DNA of 64,000 nt from RPQJ01 sp052035645 (GCA_052035645.1 JBPOHK010000109.1:27306-91305); one strand, 5' to 3'; positions 9,496 to 19,273 are shown, counted from the stretch's first letter. Translations and numbers: made by a program. Notes: generated from the sequence alone by a model not told the origin.

Positions 9496-10452
9496 ATGCC
9501 GTTTCCCAAGAACCTCAGCCGCATCGCCTCGATCGCCGGGGGCGCCACCACGGACGGGTGGGTCAGGAACCTGCCCTGGGTCGTGTCCGCCGCGCTCGTC
9601 GTCCTGCTCGCCTGGCAGCTGGTGCAGCTCGGCTGGACGCTGCTCGGGGCCCGCAAGGCGCCCGCCGTGGCGGCCACGGCGGCCCCGGTCCCGGTGGCCT
9701 CCGGACCGGCCGTCGACGTGCAGGCGATCGTCAACGCCCACCTCTTCGGGTCCGCCGCGGCGCCCGCCGATGCCGACCCGAATGCCGTGGCGGCCACCCA
9801 GATGAGCCTGGTGCTGGTCGGCACCATCGCCGAGTCGGACCCGGAGAAGGGTTACGCGATCATCGGCGAGAACGCCGCCATGGCGAAGGTCTACGCCGTG
9901 GGCAAGACGATCACGGGTGGGACCAAGCTGCACTCGGTGTACCCGGACCGCGTCATCCTCGACCGCGGCGGTCGCCTCGAGGCGCTGCTGCTGCCGAAGC
10001 AGTTCACCGGGGGCATGGCCCCGCCGCCGCGCGCCGCCGGGATGTCGCCCTCGATCGGCGAGCGCCTGGCGCGGCTCGCCGCCGAGAACCCGGCGGCGAT
10101 CACCGAGATCATGCGGCCTCAACCGGTCTTCGCGGCGGGCCAGCAGCGCGGCTACCGCGTCTACCCGGGCCGCAACCGCCAGCAGTTCGCCCGCCTGGGC
10201 CTGATGCCGGGCGACCTGGTGACGGCCGTCAACGGCACGCCGCTCGACGACCCGTCGCGCGGCATGGAAATCCTGCAGACCATGAACAGTGCGACGGACG
10301 TCACCATCACCGTCGAACGCAACGGCCAGAGTACCCAGATCAGCATCAACAACGCCCAGGTGGCCGCCGAGGCGGCGGCCGCGGCGGTCAGCCCAGAGAG
10401 CATCCCGGTCACCGAGGTGCCCGCGGTGCCCGACCAGGATCCTTCGGAGTGA
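9496..10452 (+). CDS. gspC: Type II secretion system protein GspC
   Basis: GspC links the inner-membrane platform to the secretin GspD in the periplasm. From the ATG at 9496 the product has 318 residues. It has a short cytoplasmic end, one membrane helix (about residues 26-47, WVVSAALVVLLAWQL), an Ala/Pro/Val-rich linker and then the homology region starting IVNAHLFG (about 78-85) with MSLVLVGTIAESDPEKGYAII. A C-terminal PDZ domain (about 215-290) includes LGLMPGDLVTAVNGTPLDD. It is the first gene of gspC-gspD-gspE-gspF, diverging from clpS. gspD follows two bases after its stop. Confidence 0.93.
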   Translation: MPFPKNLSRIASIAGGATTDGWVRNLPWVVSAALVVLLAWQLVQLGWTLLGARKAPAVAATAAPVPVASGPAVDVQAIVNAHLFGSAAAPADADPNAVAATQMSLVLVGTIAESDPEKGYAIIGENAAMAKVYAVGKTITGGTKLHSVYPDRVILDRGGRLEALLLPKQFTGGMAPPPRAAGMSPSIGERLARLAAENPAAITEIMRPQPVFAAGQQRGYRVYPGRNRQQFARLGLMPGDLVTAVNGTPLDDPSRGMEILQTMNSATDVTITVERNGQSTQISINNAQVAAEAAAAAVSPESIPVTEVPAVPDQDPSE

Positions 10453-10454
10453 CG

Positions 10455-12593
10455 ATGAAGCCCAAGCTGCCCAACCGGTTCGCCCCCGTCGTCGCCGGCC
10501 TCGTGCTCGCCGCGTTCTTCGCGCTCGGCGCTGCGAACGACGCCGGCGCCCAGGCGCAGGGGATGATCACGCCGAACTACAAGGATGCCGACCTGAGCCA
10601 GATCATCGAGGCGGTCAGCGCGGTCACCGGCAAGAACTTCATCGTCGATCCGCGCGTCAAGGCGCAGGTCACGATGCTCTCCTCCACGCCGATGACGCCC
10701 AACGCGTTCTACGAGGCCTTCCTCTCGATCCTGCAGGTCCACGGGTTCGTCGCGGTGCCCTCGGGCAGCGTCATCAAGATCCTCCCGGACGCCAACGCCC
10801 GCCAGCTGCCCGCCAACGACCTGCCGTCGCGGGTGAGCTCGACCTCCGACGAGATCGTCACGCAGGTCATCGCCGTGCGCAACGTGAGCGCCGCGCAGCT
10901 GGTGCCGATCCTGCGCCCGCTGATCCCGCAGTACGGCCACCTCGCGGCCTACCCGGCCTCGAACATGCTGATCATCTCGGACCGTGCCTCGAACGTCTCG
11001 CGCATGGTGCGCATCATCCAGCGCATCGACTCGACCGGCGACGAGGCGATCGACGTCATCCCGATGCAGCACGCGAGCGCGGCCGAGGTCGTCCGCCTGG
11101 TGAACAGCCTGTACGCGGGCGGCGGCGGCGAGGGTGCCGGCGGGCCGACCTTCAAGGTCGTGGCCGACGAGCGCACCAACAGCGTGCTGGTGAGCGGCGA
11201 GGCCTCGCAGCGCCTGCGCCTCAAGACGCTGGTCACGCACCTCGACACGCCGCTGCAGTCGGGCGGCGACACGCAGGTGCGTTACCTGCGCTATGCCGAC
11301 GCCGAGAAGATCGCGCAGAAGCTGCGCGAGCAGATCCAGGGCATCGCCGCGGCCGCGACCTCGACCGGCGGCACGGCGGGGGCCGCACCGGTCATCGCCA
11401 GCTCCGGCGGCGACAAGAGCGTCAACATCTGGGCCGAGCCGCAGACCAACGCGCTGGTGGTGACCGCGCCGCCGAAGGTGATGCGCTCGGTGATGTCGAT
11501 CGTCGACCGCCTGGACATCCGCCGCGCGCAGGTGCTGGTGGAGGCGATCCTGGTGGAGATGACGGTCGACAAGGCCCGCGACCTGGGCGTCAACTGGGTG
11601 GTCGGCGACCGCGACTCGGACGGCAACCTGCTGCCGGCGGGCGGCTTCATCAACCCCGTCGACGGCACGGGCATCGGCCAGATCCTGCAGGGCGTGCTCA
11701 ACCCCGAGAGCGTCACCTCGCTGCCGAGCGGCCTGACCCTCGGCATGGGCCAGATCAGCGAGACCGGCTTCAGCTGGGCGGCGCTGGTGCGGGCCATCAG
11801 CGGCACCGGCAACACCAACATCATCGCGACGCCGTCGATCGTCACCCTCGACAACGAGGAGGCGGAGATCAAGATCGCGAAGGAAGTGCCGTTCATCACC
11901 GGCCAGTACACCAACACCGGCACCGGCGGCGGCACCGGCTCGGTCAACCCGTTCACGACCGTGCAGCGCGAGGAAGTGGGCAACATCCTCAAGATCACGC
12001 CGCAGATCAACGAGGGCGACTCGGTGATGCTCAAGATCGCGCAGGAGGCCTCGAGCATCGCGGCCAGCGCCGACCAGGTGAGCTCCACCGACCTGATCAC
12101 CAACAAGCGCACGATCTCGACCAAGGTGATGGTCGAGAACGGCGGCATCATCGTGCTGGGCGGACTGATCTCCGACGAAGTGCGCGAGAACAAGTCGCAG
12201 GTGCCGCTGCTCGGCTCCATCCCGCTGCTCGGCGAGCTGTTCAAGACGCGCAGCGTCAACAAGGTGAAGACCAACCTCATGGTGTTCATCCGCCCGCGCA
12301 TCCTGCGCGACGGCGTCGACGCGGCGATCGAGTCGAACGCGAAGTACAACTACGCCCGCAAGCAGCAGATGGAGATGCACGACGGCCGAGTGCCGCTGAT
12401 GTGGGGCGAGCACCAGCCGACGCTGCCGCCGCTCGAGCAACTGGTGCCGGCCGAACTGCTGAACCCGGCCCGCGAGGCGGCGCCTCCGGGCACGACGCCC
12501 GCCGAGCGCGTGCAGGGCGCGCCCGCCGCGACCACGACCCCGGCGCCGGACGCGCCGCCGCCCCCCGCGAACGCCCCGGGCACGACGCCGTGA
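10455..12593 (+). CDS. gspD: Type II secretion system secretin GspD
   Basis: GspD forms the outer-membrane secretin channel of the type II system. The ATG at 10455 gives 712 residues. A signal peptide (about 1-33, ending AGAQAQ) is followed by the N0 domain (NYKDADLSQIIEAVSAVTGKNFIVDP), then N1-N3 repeats with VVADERTNSVLVSG. The secretin core (about 400-620) includes VPFITGQYTNTG, the VQREEVGNILKITPQIN stretch and GGLISDEVRENKSQVPLLG. The last 90 residues are Pro/Ala/Thr-rich and probably unstructured. No separate pilotin gene is visible here. The stop overlaps the gspE start by four bases. Confidence 0.96.
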   Translation: MKPKLPNRFAPVVAGLVLAAFFALGAANDAGAQAQGMITPNYKDADLSQIIEAVSAVTGKNFIVDPRVKAQVTMLSSTPMTPNAFYEAFLSILQVHGFVAVPSGSVIKILPDANARQLPANDLPSRVSSTSDEIVTQVIAVRNVSAAQLVPILRPLIPQYGHLAAYPASNMLIISDRASNVSRMVRIIQRIDSTGDEAIDVIPMQHASAAEVVRLVNSLYAGGGGEGAGGPTFKVVADERTNSVLVSGEASQRLRLKTLVTHLDTPLQSGGDTQVRYLRYADAEKIAQKLREQIQGIAAAATSTGGTAGAAPVIASSGGDKSVNIWAEPQTNALVVTAPPKVMRSVMSIVDRLDIRRAQVLVEAILVEMTVDKARDLGVNWVVGDRDSDGNLLPAGGFINPVDGTGIGQILQGVLNPESVTSLPSGLTLGMGQISETGFSWAALVRAISGTGNTNIIATPSIVTLDNEEAEIKIAKEVPFITGQYTNTGTGGGTGSVNPFTTVQREEVGNILKITPQINEGDSVMLKIAQEASSIAASADQVSSTDLITNKRTISTKVMVENGGIIVLGGLISDEVRENKSQVPLLGSIPLLGELFKTRSVNKVKTNLMVFIRPRILRDGVDAAIESNAKYNYARKQQMEMHDGRVPLMWGEHQPTLPPLEQLVPAELLNPAREAAPPGTTPAERVQGAPAATTTPAPDAPPPPANAPGTTP

Positions 12594-14113
12594 GCACGGC
12601 GGCCACCGACGAAGCCATCCTGGCGGCGGCGGGACGCGTCGCCGACCCGCTGCGCCCCCTGCCCTTCGCGTTCGCGAAGCGGCACGGCGTGCTGGTGCGC
12701 GAGGTGAAGGACGAACTGGCCACCGTGGTGGTGCGCGACGGCGCATCGCCGCTCGCGGTCGCCGAGGTCCGGCGCCACCTGCGCCGGCCGCTCGCGGTCG
12801 AGCGCGCGGACGCCGACCGCTTCGAGGCGCTGCTGCGCGAGGTCTACGAGGCCGGCTCGGGCACGACCATGGACGCCATGGGCGGCCTCGAGGAAGAGAC
12901 GGACCTCAACAACCTCGCCCAGGACATCCCCGAACCCTCCGACCTGCTCGAGAGCGAGGACGAGGCGCCGGTCATCCGCCTGATCAACGCGCTGCTGACC
13001 CAGGCGGTCAAGGAGAACGCCTCGGACATCCACGTCGAGCCGTTCGAGAACCGGCTGGTGATCCGCTTCCGCGTCGACGGCGTGCTGCGCGAGGTCCTGC
13101 AGACCAAGCGCGCGGTCGCGCCGCTGATCGTCTCGCGCATCAAGGTCATGTCGCGCCTCGACATCGCCGAGAAGCGCCTGCCGCAGGACGGCCGCATCTC
13201 GCTGCGCATCGCGGGCCGCGCGGTCGACGTGCGCGTCTCGACCATCCCGGCGGGCCACGGCGAGCGCGTGGTGCTGCGACTGCTCGACAAGCAGGCGGGC
13301 CGCCTCGACCTCCATTCGCTCGGCATGGACCCGACCACGCAGGGCCTGGTCGACGAACTGATCCACAAGCCGAACGGCATCCTGCTGGTCACGGGCCCGA
13401 CCGGGTCCGGCAAGACCACGACGCTGTATGCCGCGCTCGACCGCGTCAACGACCGCACGCGCAACATCATGACGGTCGAGGATCCGATCGAGTACTACAT
13501 CGACGGCATCGGCCAGACGCAGGTCAACACCCGCGTCGAGATGACCTTCGCCCGCGGCCTGCGCGCCATCCTGCGCCAGGACCCGGACGTGGTGATGGTC
13601 GGCGAAATCCGCGACCTCGAGACCGCGCAGATCGCGGTGCAGGCCTCGCTGACCGGCCACCTCGTGCTCTCGACCCTGCACACGAACACCGCGGTCGGCG
13701 CGGTGACGCGACTGCGGGACATGGGCATCGAACCCTTCCTGCTCTCCTCCAGCCTGATCGGCGTGATCGCCCAGCGCCTGGTGCGCGTGCTGAACCCGGC
13801 CACGCGCGAGGCGTACACGGCCGGCGAGTACGAGCGCCGCCTGCTGAACCTGCCGGACGACGCGCCCTCGCCCACGCTCTACCGCCCCAACCCGCGCGAC
13901 CCCACCGGCGGCTACCGGGGACGCACCGGCATCTACGAGCTCGTGCTGATCGACGAGCACGTGCGCACGATGATCCACGACGGCGCCTCCGAACTCGAGC
14001 TCGAGCGCTACGTGCGCACGCGCACGCCCGGCATCCGCGACGACGGCCGCGCCAAGGTGCTCTCCGGCGTGACGACGATCGAGGAAGTGCTCAAGGTCAC
14101 CCGCGAGGACTGA
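12590..14113 (+). CDS. gspE: Type II secretion ATPase GspE (cysteine-free)
   Basis: GspE is the cytoplasmic hexameric ATPase that powers pseudopilus assembly. The GTG start at 12590 overlaps the gspD stop (GTGA), giving 507 residues. An N-terminal GspE-N domain (PLPFAFAKRHGVLV, about 19-32) precedes the motor with Walker A GPTGSGKTTTLYAAL (about 267-281), the Asp box MTVEDPIEYY and a Walker B segment PDVVMVGEIRDLETAQ. Most family members carry a zinc-binding tetracysteine between Walker B and the GYRGRTGIYEL motif. Here that place reads LNPATREAY and YRPNPRDPTGGYRGRTGI, and the whole protein has no cysteine. It is otherwise intact and presumably functional without zinc. Confidence 0.95.
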   Translation: MSTAATDEAILAAAGRVADPLRPLPFAFAKRHGVLVREVKDELATVVVRDGASPLAVAEVRRHLRRPLAVERADADRFEALLREVYEAGSGTTMDAMGGLEEETDLNNLAQDIPEPSDLLESEDEAPVIRLINALLTQAVKENASDIHVEPFENRLVIRFRVDGVLREVLQTKRAVAPLIVSRIKVMSRLDIAEKRLPQDGRISLRIAGRAVDVRVSTIPAGHGERVVLRLLDKQAGRLDLHSLGMDPTTQGLVDELIHKPNGILLVTGPTGSGKTTTLYAALDRVNDRTRNIMTVEDPIEYYIDGIGQTQVNTRVEMTFARGLRAILRQDPDVVMVGEIRDLETAQIAVQASLTGHLVLSTLHTNTAVGAVTRLRDMGIEPFLLSSSLIGVIAQRLVRVLNPATREAYTAGEYERRLLNLPDDAPSPTLYRPNPRDPTGGYRGRTGIYELVLIDEHVRTMIHDGASELELERYVRTRTPGIRDDGRAKVLSGVTTIEEVLKVTRED

Positions 14114-14122
14114 CGCAGCACC

Positions 14123-15346
14123 ATGGGCGCCTTCGAGTACGTCGCGGTCGACTCCGCGGGACGCGAGCGCAAGGGCGTCCTGGAGGGCGACACGCCCCGC
14201 CAGGTCCGCCAGCAGTTGCGCGACCAGAACCTGTTGCCGGTCTCGGTCCAGGAAGTCGTCGAGCAGGAGGCGGAGCGGGCGAAGGCGCGCACGGCGTTCC
14301 GCTTCCAGCGGGGCCTCGGCGCACTCGACCTCTCGATCATCACCCGCCAGCTGGCGACGCTGGTGAAGTCCTCCCTGCCGCTCGAGGAGGCGCTGCTGGC
14401 CGTCTCCCAGCAGACCGAAAAGCCGCGCGTGCGCAACATCATGCTCGGCGTGCGCTCCAAGGTGATGGAGGGCCACACGCTCGCCGACAGCCTCGCGGAA
14501 TTCCCGACCTCGTTCCCGGAGATCTACCGGGCCACGGTCGCCGCGGCCGAGCAGACCGGCCACCAGGACGCGGTGCTCGAGCGCCTCGCCGACTACACCG
14601 AGAACCGCCAGCAGCTGCGCAGCAAGACGCTGGGCGCCATGCTGTACCCGGTACTGCTGTTCCTCGTGTGCATCACCATCGTGTTCTTCCTGATGGTCTC
14701 GGTCGTGCCGAAGGTCGTCGAAGTGTACCGCTCGAGCGAGGCGCAGCTGCCGCTCTTGACCTCGATCCTGATCGCCGGCAGCGACTTCCTGCGCAAGTGG
14801 GGCGTCGTGCTGCTGCTGGGAGTGATCGCGGCACTCTGGCTGTTCCGCCGCTGGCTGCGCATCGAGTCGAACCGGCGCCGCTGGCACCAGTTCCTGCTCA
14901 CGGTGCCGCTGATCGGCAAGGTCGTGCGCGGCAGCAACACGGCCCGCTTCGCGCGCACGCTCAGCACGCTCACGGCCAGCACCGTGCCGGTGCTCGAGGC
15001 GCTGCGCATCTCGGGCGAGGTCGTCACCAACCTGCCGATGCGCGGCGCGGTGGGCGAAGCCGCCGTGCGGGTGCGCGAGGGCGCGCCGATCGGCCGCTCC
15101 CTGGGGGCCAGCCGGCTGTTCCCGCCGATGATGATCCACCTGATCTCGAGCGGCGAGACCAGCGGCGAGCTCGACACCATGCTCGAGCGCGCCGCGCAGC
15201 ACCAGGAGCGCGAACTCGACTCCACGCTGCAGGCCGTGGTCGGCCTGCTCGGCCCGATCATGATCCTGGTGATGGGCGGCGTGGTGCTGCTGATCGTGCT
15301 GGCGATGCTGCTGCCGATCTTCCAGCTCAACGACCTGGTCAAATAG
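14123..15346 (+). CDS. gspF: Type II secretion inner-membrane platform protein GspF
   Basis: GspF is the polytopic membrane core around which the ATPase works. The product has 407 residues. It starts MGAFEYVAVDSAGRERKGVL, as in the family. Two T2SSF domains (about 75-195 and 280-400) each precede membrane segments: residues 174-196 (LLFLVCITIVFFLMVSVV), a second near 222-245, and a C-terminal helix ILVMGGVVLLIVLAMLLPIF (about 379-398). It is the last gsp gene here. The last base of its TAG stop is the first base of a REPIN-like repeat. gspG to gspN must lie elsewhere. Confidence 0.95.
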   Translation: MGAFEYVAVDSAGRERKGVLEGDTPRQVRQQLRDQNLLPVSVQEVVEQEAERAKARTAFRFQRGLGALDLSIITRQLATLVKSSLPLEEALLAVSQQTEKPRVRNIMLGVRSKVMEGHTLADSLAEFPTSFPEIYRATVAAAEQTGHQDAVLERLADYTENRQQLRSKTLGAMLYPVLLFLVCITIVFFLMVSVVPKVVEVYRSSEAQLPLLTSILIAGSDFLRKWGVVLLLGVIAALWLFRRWLRIESNRRRWHQFLLTVPLIGKVVRGSNTARFARTLSTLTASTVPVLEALRISGEVVTNLPMRGAVGEAAVRVREGAPIGRSLGASRLFPPMMIHLISSGETSGELDTMLERAAQHQERELDSTLQAVVGLLGPIMILVMGGVVLLIVLAMLLPIFQLNDLVK

Positions 15347-15421
15347 GGGACACTCACTATTTTTCGAGGCGAGGATGGCTCGCGGGCGAGCATGTCCCGT
15401 CGAAAAATAGTGAGTGTCCCC
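15346..15421. repeat. REPIN-like palindrome between gspF and queuosine transporter gene
   Basis: Perfect 21-base arms beginning GGGGACACTCACTATTTTTC flank a 34-base centre, 76 bases in all. The centre holds its own small stem GCTCGC-GG-GCGAGC. The left arm starts on the last base of the gspF stop codon, and the right arm ends three bases before the stop of the convergent gene. Arms and total length equal those of the core repeat at 38644-38719, while the centres differ. It is well placed to end transcription from both sides. Confidence 0.85.
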
Positions 15422-15424
15422 AGG

Positions 15425-16195
15425 TCAGTCCGCGGCGGCCTCGGCCTTGAGGCGGGCGGCCTCGCGCGGTCCCAGGTAGGCCTCGATGCGGTTGCGCGCC
15501 AGGTAGATCAGCGGGCTCAGCAGCACCGCCATCGCCATCTTGTAGCAGTAGTTGACCGTGCCGACCGCAAGGAACAGCGAGATCGGCCACTGCTGCGGCC
15601 CGAGCACGAAGGCGATGTAGAGCACCACGAAGCTGTCGAGCAGCTGCGACACGGCCGTGGAGGCCGTCGCGCGCAGCCAGATCCAGCGCTCGCCCGTCAG
15701 TTCGCGGATCCGGTGGAAGATCGCCACGTCGATCACCTGCCCGACCAGGAACGCCGTCAACGAGCCGCCGATGGTCCACAGCCCCTGGCCGAACACCGAC
15801 GCGTAGGCGGCCTGCATGTCCGGCACGCCGTTCGCCTCGTTGACCGACACCCACCAGTCCGCCGGGGCGAGGTGGATGGCCGCATAGGCGAAGACGAACG
15901 CGTAGCAGATCATGCCGGCCGCCGCGAACGAGATGAGGCGCACGCCCCGGCGTCCGAAGTACTCGTTGATGACGTCGGTCATGATGAACACGATCGGCCA
16001 CAGCAGGACGCCGGCCGTGAAGCTCAGCGACCCCGTCTGCCCGAACAGGTCCCAGCCGAACGGCGGCAGCCCGAGCGTGCGCTCGAGCGCGAAGATCTTC
16101 ACGCCGACGAACTCGGCGACGATGGCATTGCCCACGAAGAAGGCCGTGAGCAGCATGAACAGTCGCGTCGGGCGGGACGCGAGCGAAGCAGTCAT
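15425..16195 (-). CDS. yhhQ: Queuosine precursor transporter (YhhQ family)
   Basis: Members of this family (DUF165/QPTR) import preQ0/preQ1 for tRNA queuosine modification. The 256-residue product from the ATG at 16195 has six hydrophobic segments. Family-typical stretches are FVGNAIVAEFVGVKIFAL (about 21-38), FIMTDVINEYFGRRGVR (about 70-86) and the conserved TAFLVGQVIDVAIFHRIR (about 147-164). A longer frame to 16489 would prepend an Arg/Gly-rich antisense-like stretch. GAGGTG six bases before the chosen ATG supports the shorter start. queG, the last step of queuosine synthesis, lies at 54656 in the same window. Confidence 0.9.
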   Translation of the reverse strand: MTASLASRPTRLFMLLTAFFVGNAIVAEFVGVKIFALERTLGLPPFGWDLFGQTGSLSFTAGVLLWPIVFIMTDVINEYFGRRGVRLISFAAAGMICYAFVFAYAAIHLAPADWWVSVNEANGVPDMQAAYASVFGQGLWTIGGSLTAFLVGQVIDVAIFHRIRELTGERWIWLRATASTAVSQLLDSFVVLYIAFVLGPQQWPISLFLAVGTVNYCYKMAMAVLLSPLIYLARNRIEAYLGPREAARLKAEAAAD

Positions 16196-16257
16196 CGGGG
16201 CACCTCGGGCCGGCCGGCGGAAGCGCGAGGATACACGGGCCCACGGGCCCGGCCGCG

Positions 16258-16461
16258 TCAGCGGTCGAGGCCGTCCCGCTGGAACCAGGCGCGCAGCCGG
16301 CGGATCACCGTGTCCTCCCAGCCGTACCCGTCGTCCCCGCCGGCGACGGCGTGGTCGTCGCCCCCGGGGGCCCCGACCGGGCGGGCCGGCAGCGCCTCCA
16401 TGCGACCGGCCACCCGGCGCAGTGCGGTCGTCTCCCAGTCGTCGTCGAATTCGTCCGGCAC
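16258..16461 (-). CDS. Small acidic hypothetical protein with internal repeat
   Basis: A 67-residue product from a GTG at 16461, preceded by GGGAGA about eight bases upstream. I do not recognise a family. It is acidic (begins VPDEFDDDWETTALRR) and carries two copies of a W-E-x-T-x-[LI]-R-R element, near residues 9-16 (WETTALRR) and 50-57 (WEDTVIRR), joined by a Gly/Asp linker. The repeat and the ribosome binding site make it more likely real than a chance frame. It sits between yhhQ and hslR on the same strand. Confidence 0.5.
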   Translation of the reverse strand: MPDEFDDDWETTALRRVAGRMEALPARPVGAPGGDDHAVAGGDDGYGWEDTVIRRLRAWFQRDGLDR

Positions 16462-16546
16462 GGCGCGTCTCCCTGGCCTGTGCCGGCACCTTACCTGCCG
16501 GATGTGACGATGACGTGCGACCCCGGTCACACCCCGCGAATCGCGC

Positions 16547-16978
16547 TCAGTCCTCGCACTTGCGCAACCGCAGCAGGTCGCGCCGCTCGCGCTTGTCCGG
16601 GCGACCCTGGGACCCGGGCCCGGCCAGCCGGGCGAACTCCCGTGCCTGCTCCCGGGCCGCGATGCTCTCCGGCGATTCGACGTAATGCCGGCGCGCCTCC
16701 GCCCCCGGCCCCCGGCGCGCGGGGATGCCGGTGACCTCGACCTCGTAGCGCTCGCGCTCGCGCGTGATGCGCAACCGGTCGCCGACCCTCACGTGGCGCG
16801 AGGGTTTCACCCGCTCGCCGTTGACCTGCACGTGCCCGCCCTCGACGGCCGCCTGGGCCAGGCTGCGCGTCTTGAAGAACCGTGCGCACCAGAGCCACTT
16901 GTCGATGCGCAGGTCGGCCCCGGCACCCCCGCCGGGCTGCCCGGCCCCCTCGTCCCCGGCGATTTTCTGCATGGCCAC
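16547..16978 (-). CDS. hslR: Heat shock protein 15 (S4-domain RNA-binding protein)
   Basis: Hsp15 binds stalled 50S subunits that still carry peptidyl-tRNA and helps recycle them. The product has 143 residues, with an S4 RNA-binding domain near the N-terminus (LRIDKWLWCARFFKTRSLAQ, about 23-42, then VNGERVKPSRHVRVGD) and a basic Arg-rich tail (RPDKRERRDLLRLRK). The Escherichia protein has 133 residues. Two Met codons (residues 1 and 3) are possible starts. The TATAAT at 16990-16985 would place the transcript start almost on the first ATG, so the mRNA may be leaderless. It diverges from kbl. Confidence 0.9.
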   Translation of the reverse strand: MAMQKIAGDEGAGQPGGGAGADLRIDKWLWCARFFKTRSLAQAAVEGGHVQVNGERVKPSRHVRVGDRLRITRERERYEVEVTGIPARRGPGAEARRHYVESPESIAAREQAREFARLAGPGSQGRPDKRERRDLLRLRKCED

Positions 16979-16983
16979 GCGGC

Positions 16984-17004
16984 GATTATAGGCCGCCTAT
17001 AATC
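16984..17004. promoter_or_regulatory. Perfect palindrome holding divergent -10 elements of hslR and kbl
   Basis: GATTATAGG-CCG-CCTATAATC is a perfect inverted repeat (9-base arms, 3-base centre). Each arm contains a consensus TATAAT: one on the minus strand (16990-16985) toward hslR and one on the plus strand (16998-17003) toward kbl. No good -35 is visible for either. The symmetry suggests an operator or a shared activator-dependent promoter. Confidence 0.55.
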
Positions 17005-17028
17005 CACCGCCTCGCCGGAGCCCAAGCC

Positions 17029-18219
<1,191 letters not shown>

Positions 18220-18240
18220 GCACTGGGGAGACTCGCAGAC

Positions 18241-19269
18241 ATGAAGGCACTGGTGAAGTCGCAGCGCGCGCCCGGCATCTGGATGGAGAGCGTGCCCGAG
18301 CCGAAGCCCGGTCCGAACGACGTGCTGATCCGCGTGCGCAAGACCGCGATCTGCGGCACCGACATCCACATCTACAACTGGGACCAGTGGGCGCAGAAGA
18401 CCGTCCCGGTGCCGATGCACGTCGGCCACGAGTACGTCGGCGAGATCGTCGAGGTGGGCAGCGAGGTGCAGGGGTTCGCCGTCGGCGACCGCGTCTCCGG
18501 CGAGGGGCACATCACCTGCGGCTACTGCCGCAACTGCCGCGCCGGCCGCCGGCACCTGTGCCGCAACACGGTGGGCGTGGGCGTCAACCGGCCGGGCTGC
18601 TTCGCCGAATACCTCGTCATCCCGGCGTTCAACGCCTTCAGGCTGCCTGCGTCGATCACGGACGACGTGGCGTCGATCCTCGACCCCTTCGGCAACGCGA
18701 CCCACACCGCGCTCTCGTTCAACCTCGTCGGCGAGGACGTGCTGATCACCGGCGCCGGCCCGATCGGCTGCATGGCCGTGGCCATCGCCCGCCACGTCGG
18801 CGCCCGCCACGTCGTGATCACCGACGTGAACGACTATCGGCTGGACCTCGCCCGGCGCATGGGCGCCTCGAAGGCCATCAACGTCAGCCACCAGTCGCTC
18901 GACGACGCGATGCGCGAGCTCGGCATGGTCGAGGGCTTCGACGTCGGCCTCGAGATGTCCGGCAACCCCTCCGCCTTCCGCGACCTGCTGCGCACCATGC
19001 ACCACGGCGGCAGCGTGGCGCTGCTCGGCATCCCGCCCGACAACACCGCCATCGACTGGAACGAGGTGATCTTCAAGGGCCTGGTGCTGAAGGGCATCTA
19101 CGGCCGGGAGATGTTCGAAACCTGGTACAAGATGGCCGCCATGCTGCAGAGCGGCCTCGACATCTCGCCGATCATCACCCACCGGCTGCCGGTGGCCGAG
19201 TACCGGCAGGGCTTCGAGATCATGCGCAGCGGCCAGTCCGGCAAGGTGATCCTCGACTGGGCCGCCTGA
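18241..19269 (+). CDS. tdh: L-threonine 3-dehydrogenase
   Basis: Tdh oxidises threonine with NAD+ to 2-amino-3-ketobutyrate, the substrate of Kbl. The product has 342 residues, the normal length of the zinc-dependent medium-chain family. Catalytic zinc ligands are in CGTDIHIYNWD (Cys38) and HVGHEYVGE (His/Glu about 63-64). The structural zinc site is CGYCRNCRAGRRHLC (about 97-111). The NAD-binding Rossmann motif is GAGPIGCMAVA. The C-terminal KVILDW is also family-like. It forms the kbl-tdh operon, and a hairpin follows five bases after the stop. Confidence 0.97.
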   Translation: MKALVKSQRAPGIWMESVPEPKPGPNDVLIRVRKTAICGTDIHIYNWDQWAQKTVPVPMHVGHEYVGEIVEVGSEVQGFAVGDRVSGEGHITCGYCRNCRAGRRHLCRNTVGVGVNRPGCFAEYLVIPAFNAFRLPASITDDVASILDPFGNATHTALSFNLVGEDVLITGAGPIGCMAVAIARHVGARHVVITDVNDYRLDLARRMGASKAINVSHQSLDDAMRELGMVEGFDVGLEMSGNPSAFRDLLRTMHHGGSVALLGIPPDNTAIDWNEVIFKGLVLKGIYGREMFETWYKMAAMLQSGLDISPIITHRLPVAEYRQGFEIMRSGQSGKVILDWAA

Positions 19270-19273
19270 GCGA

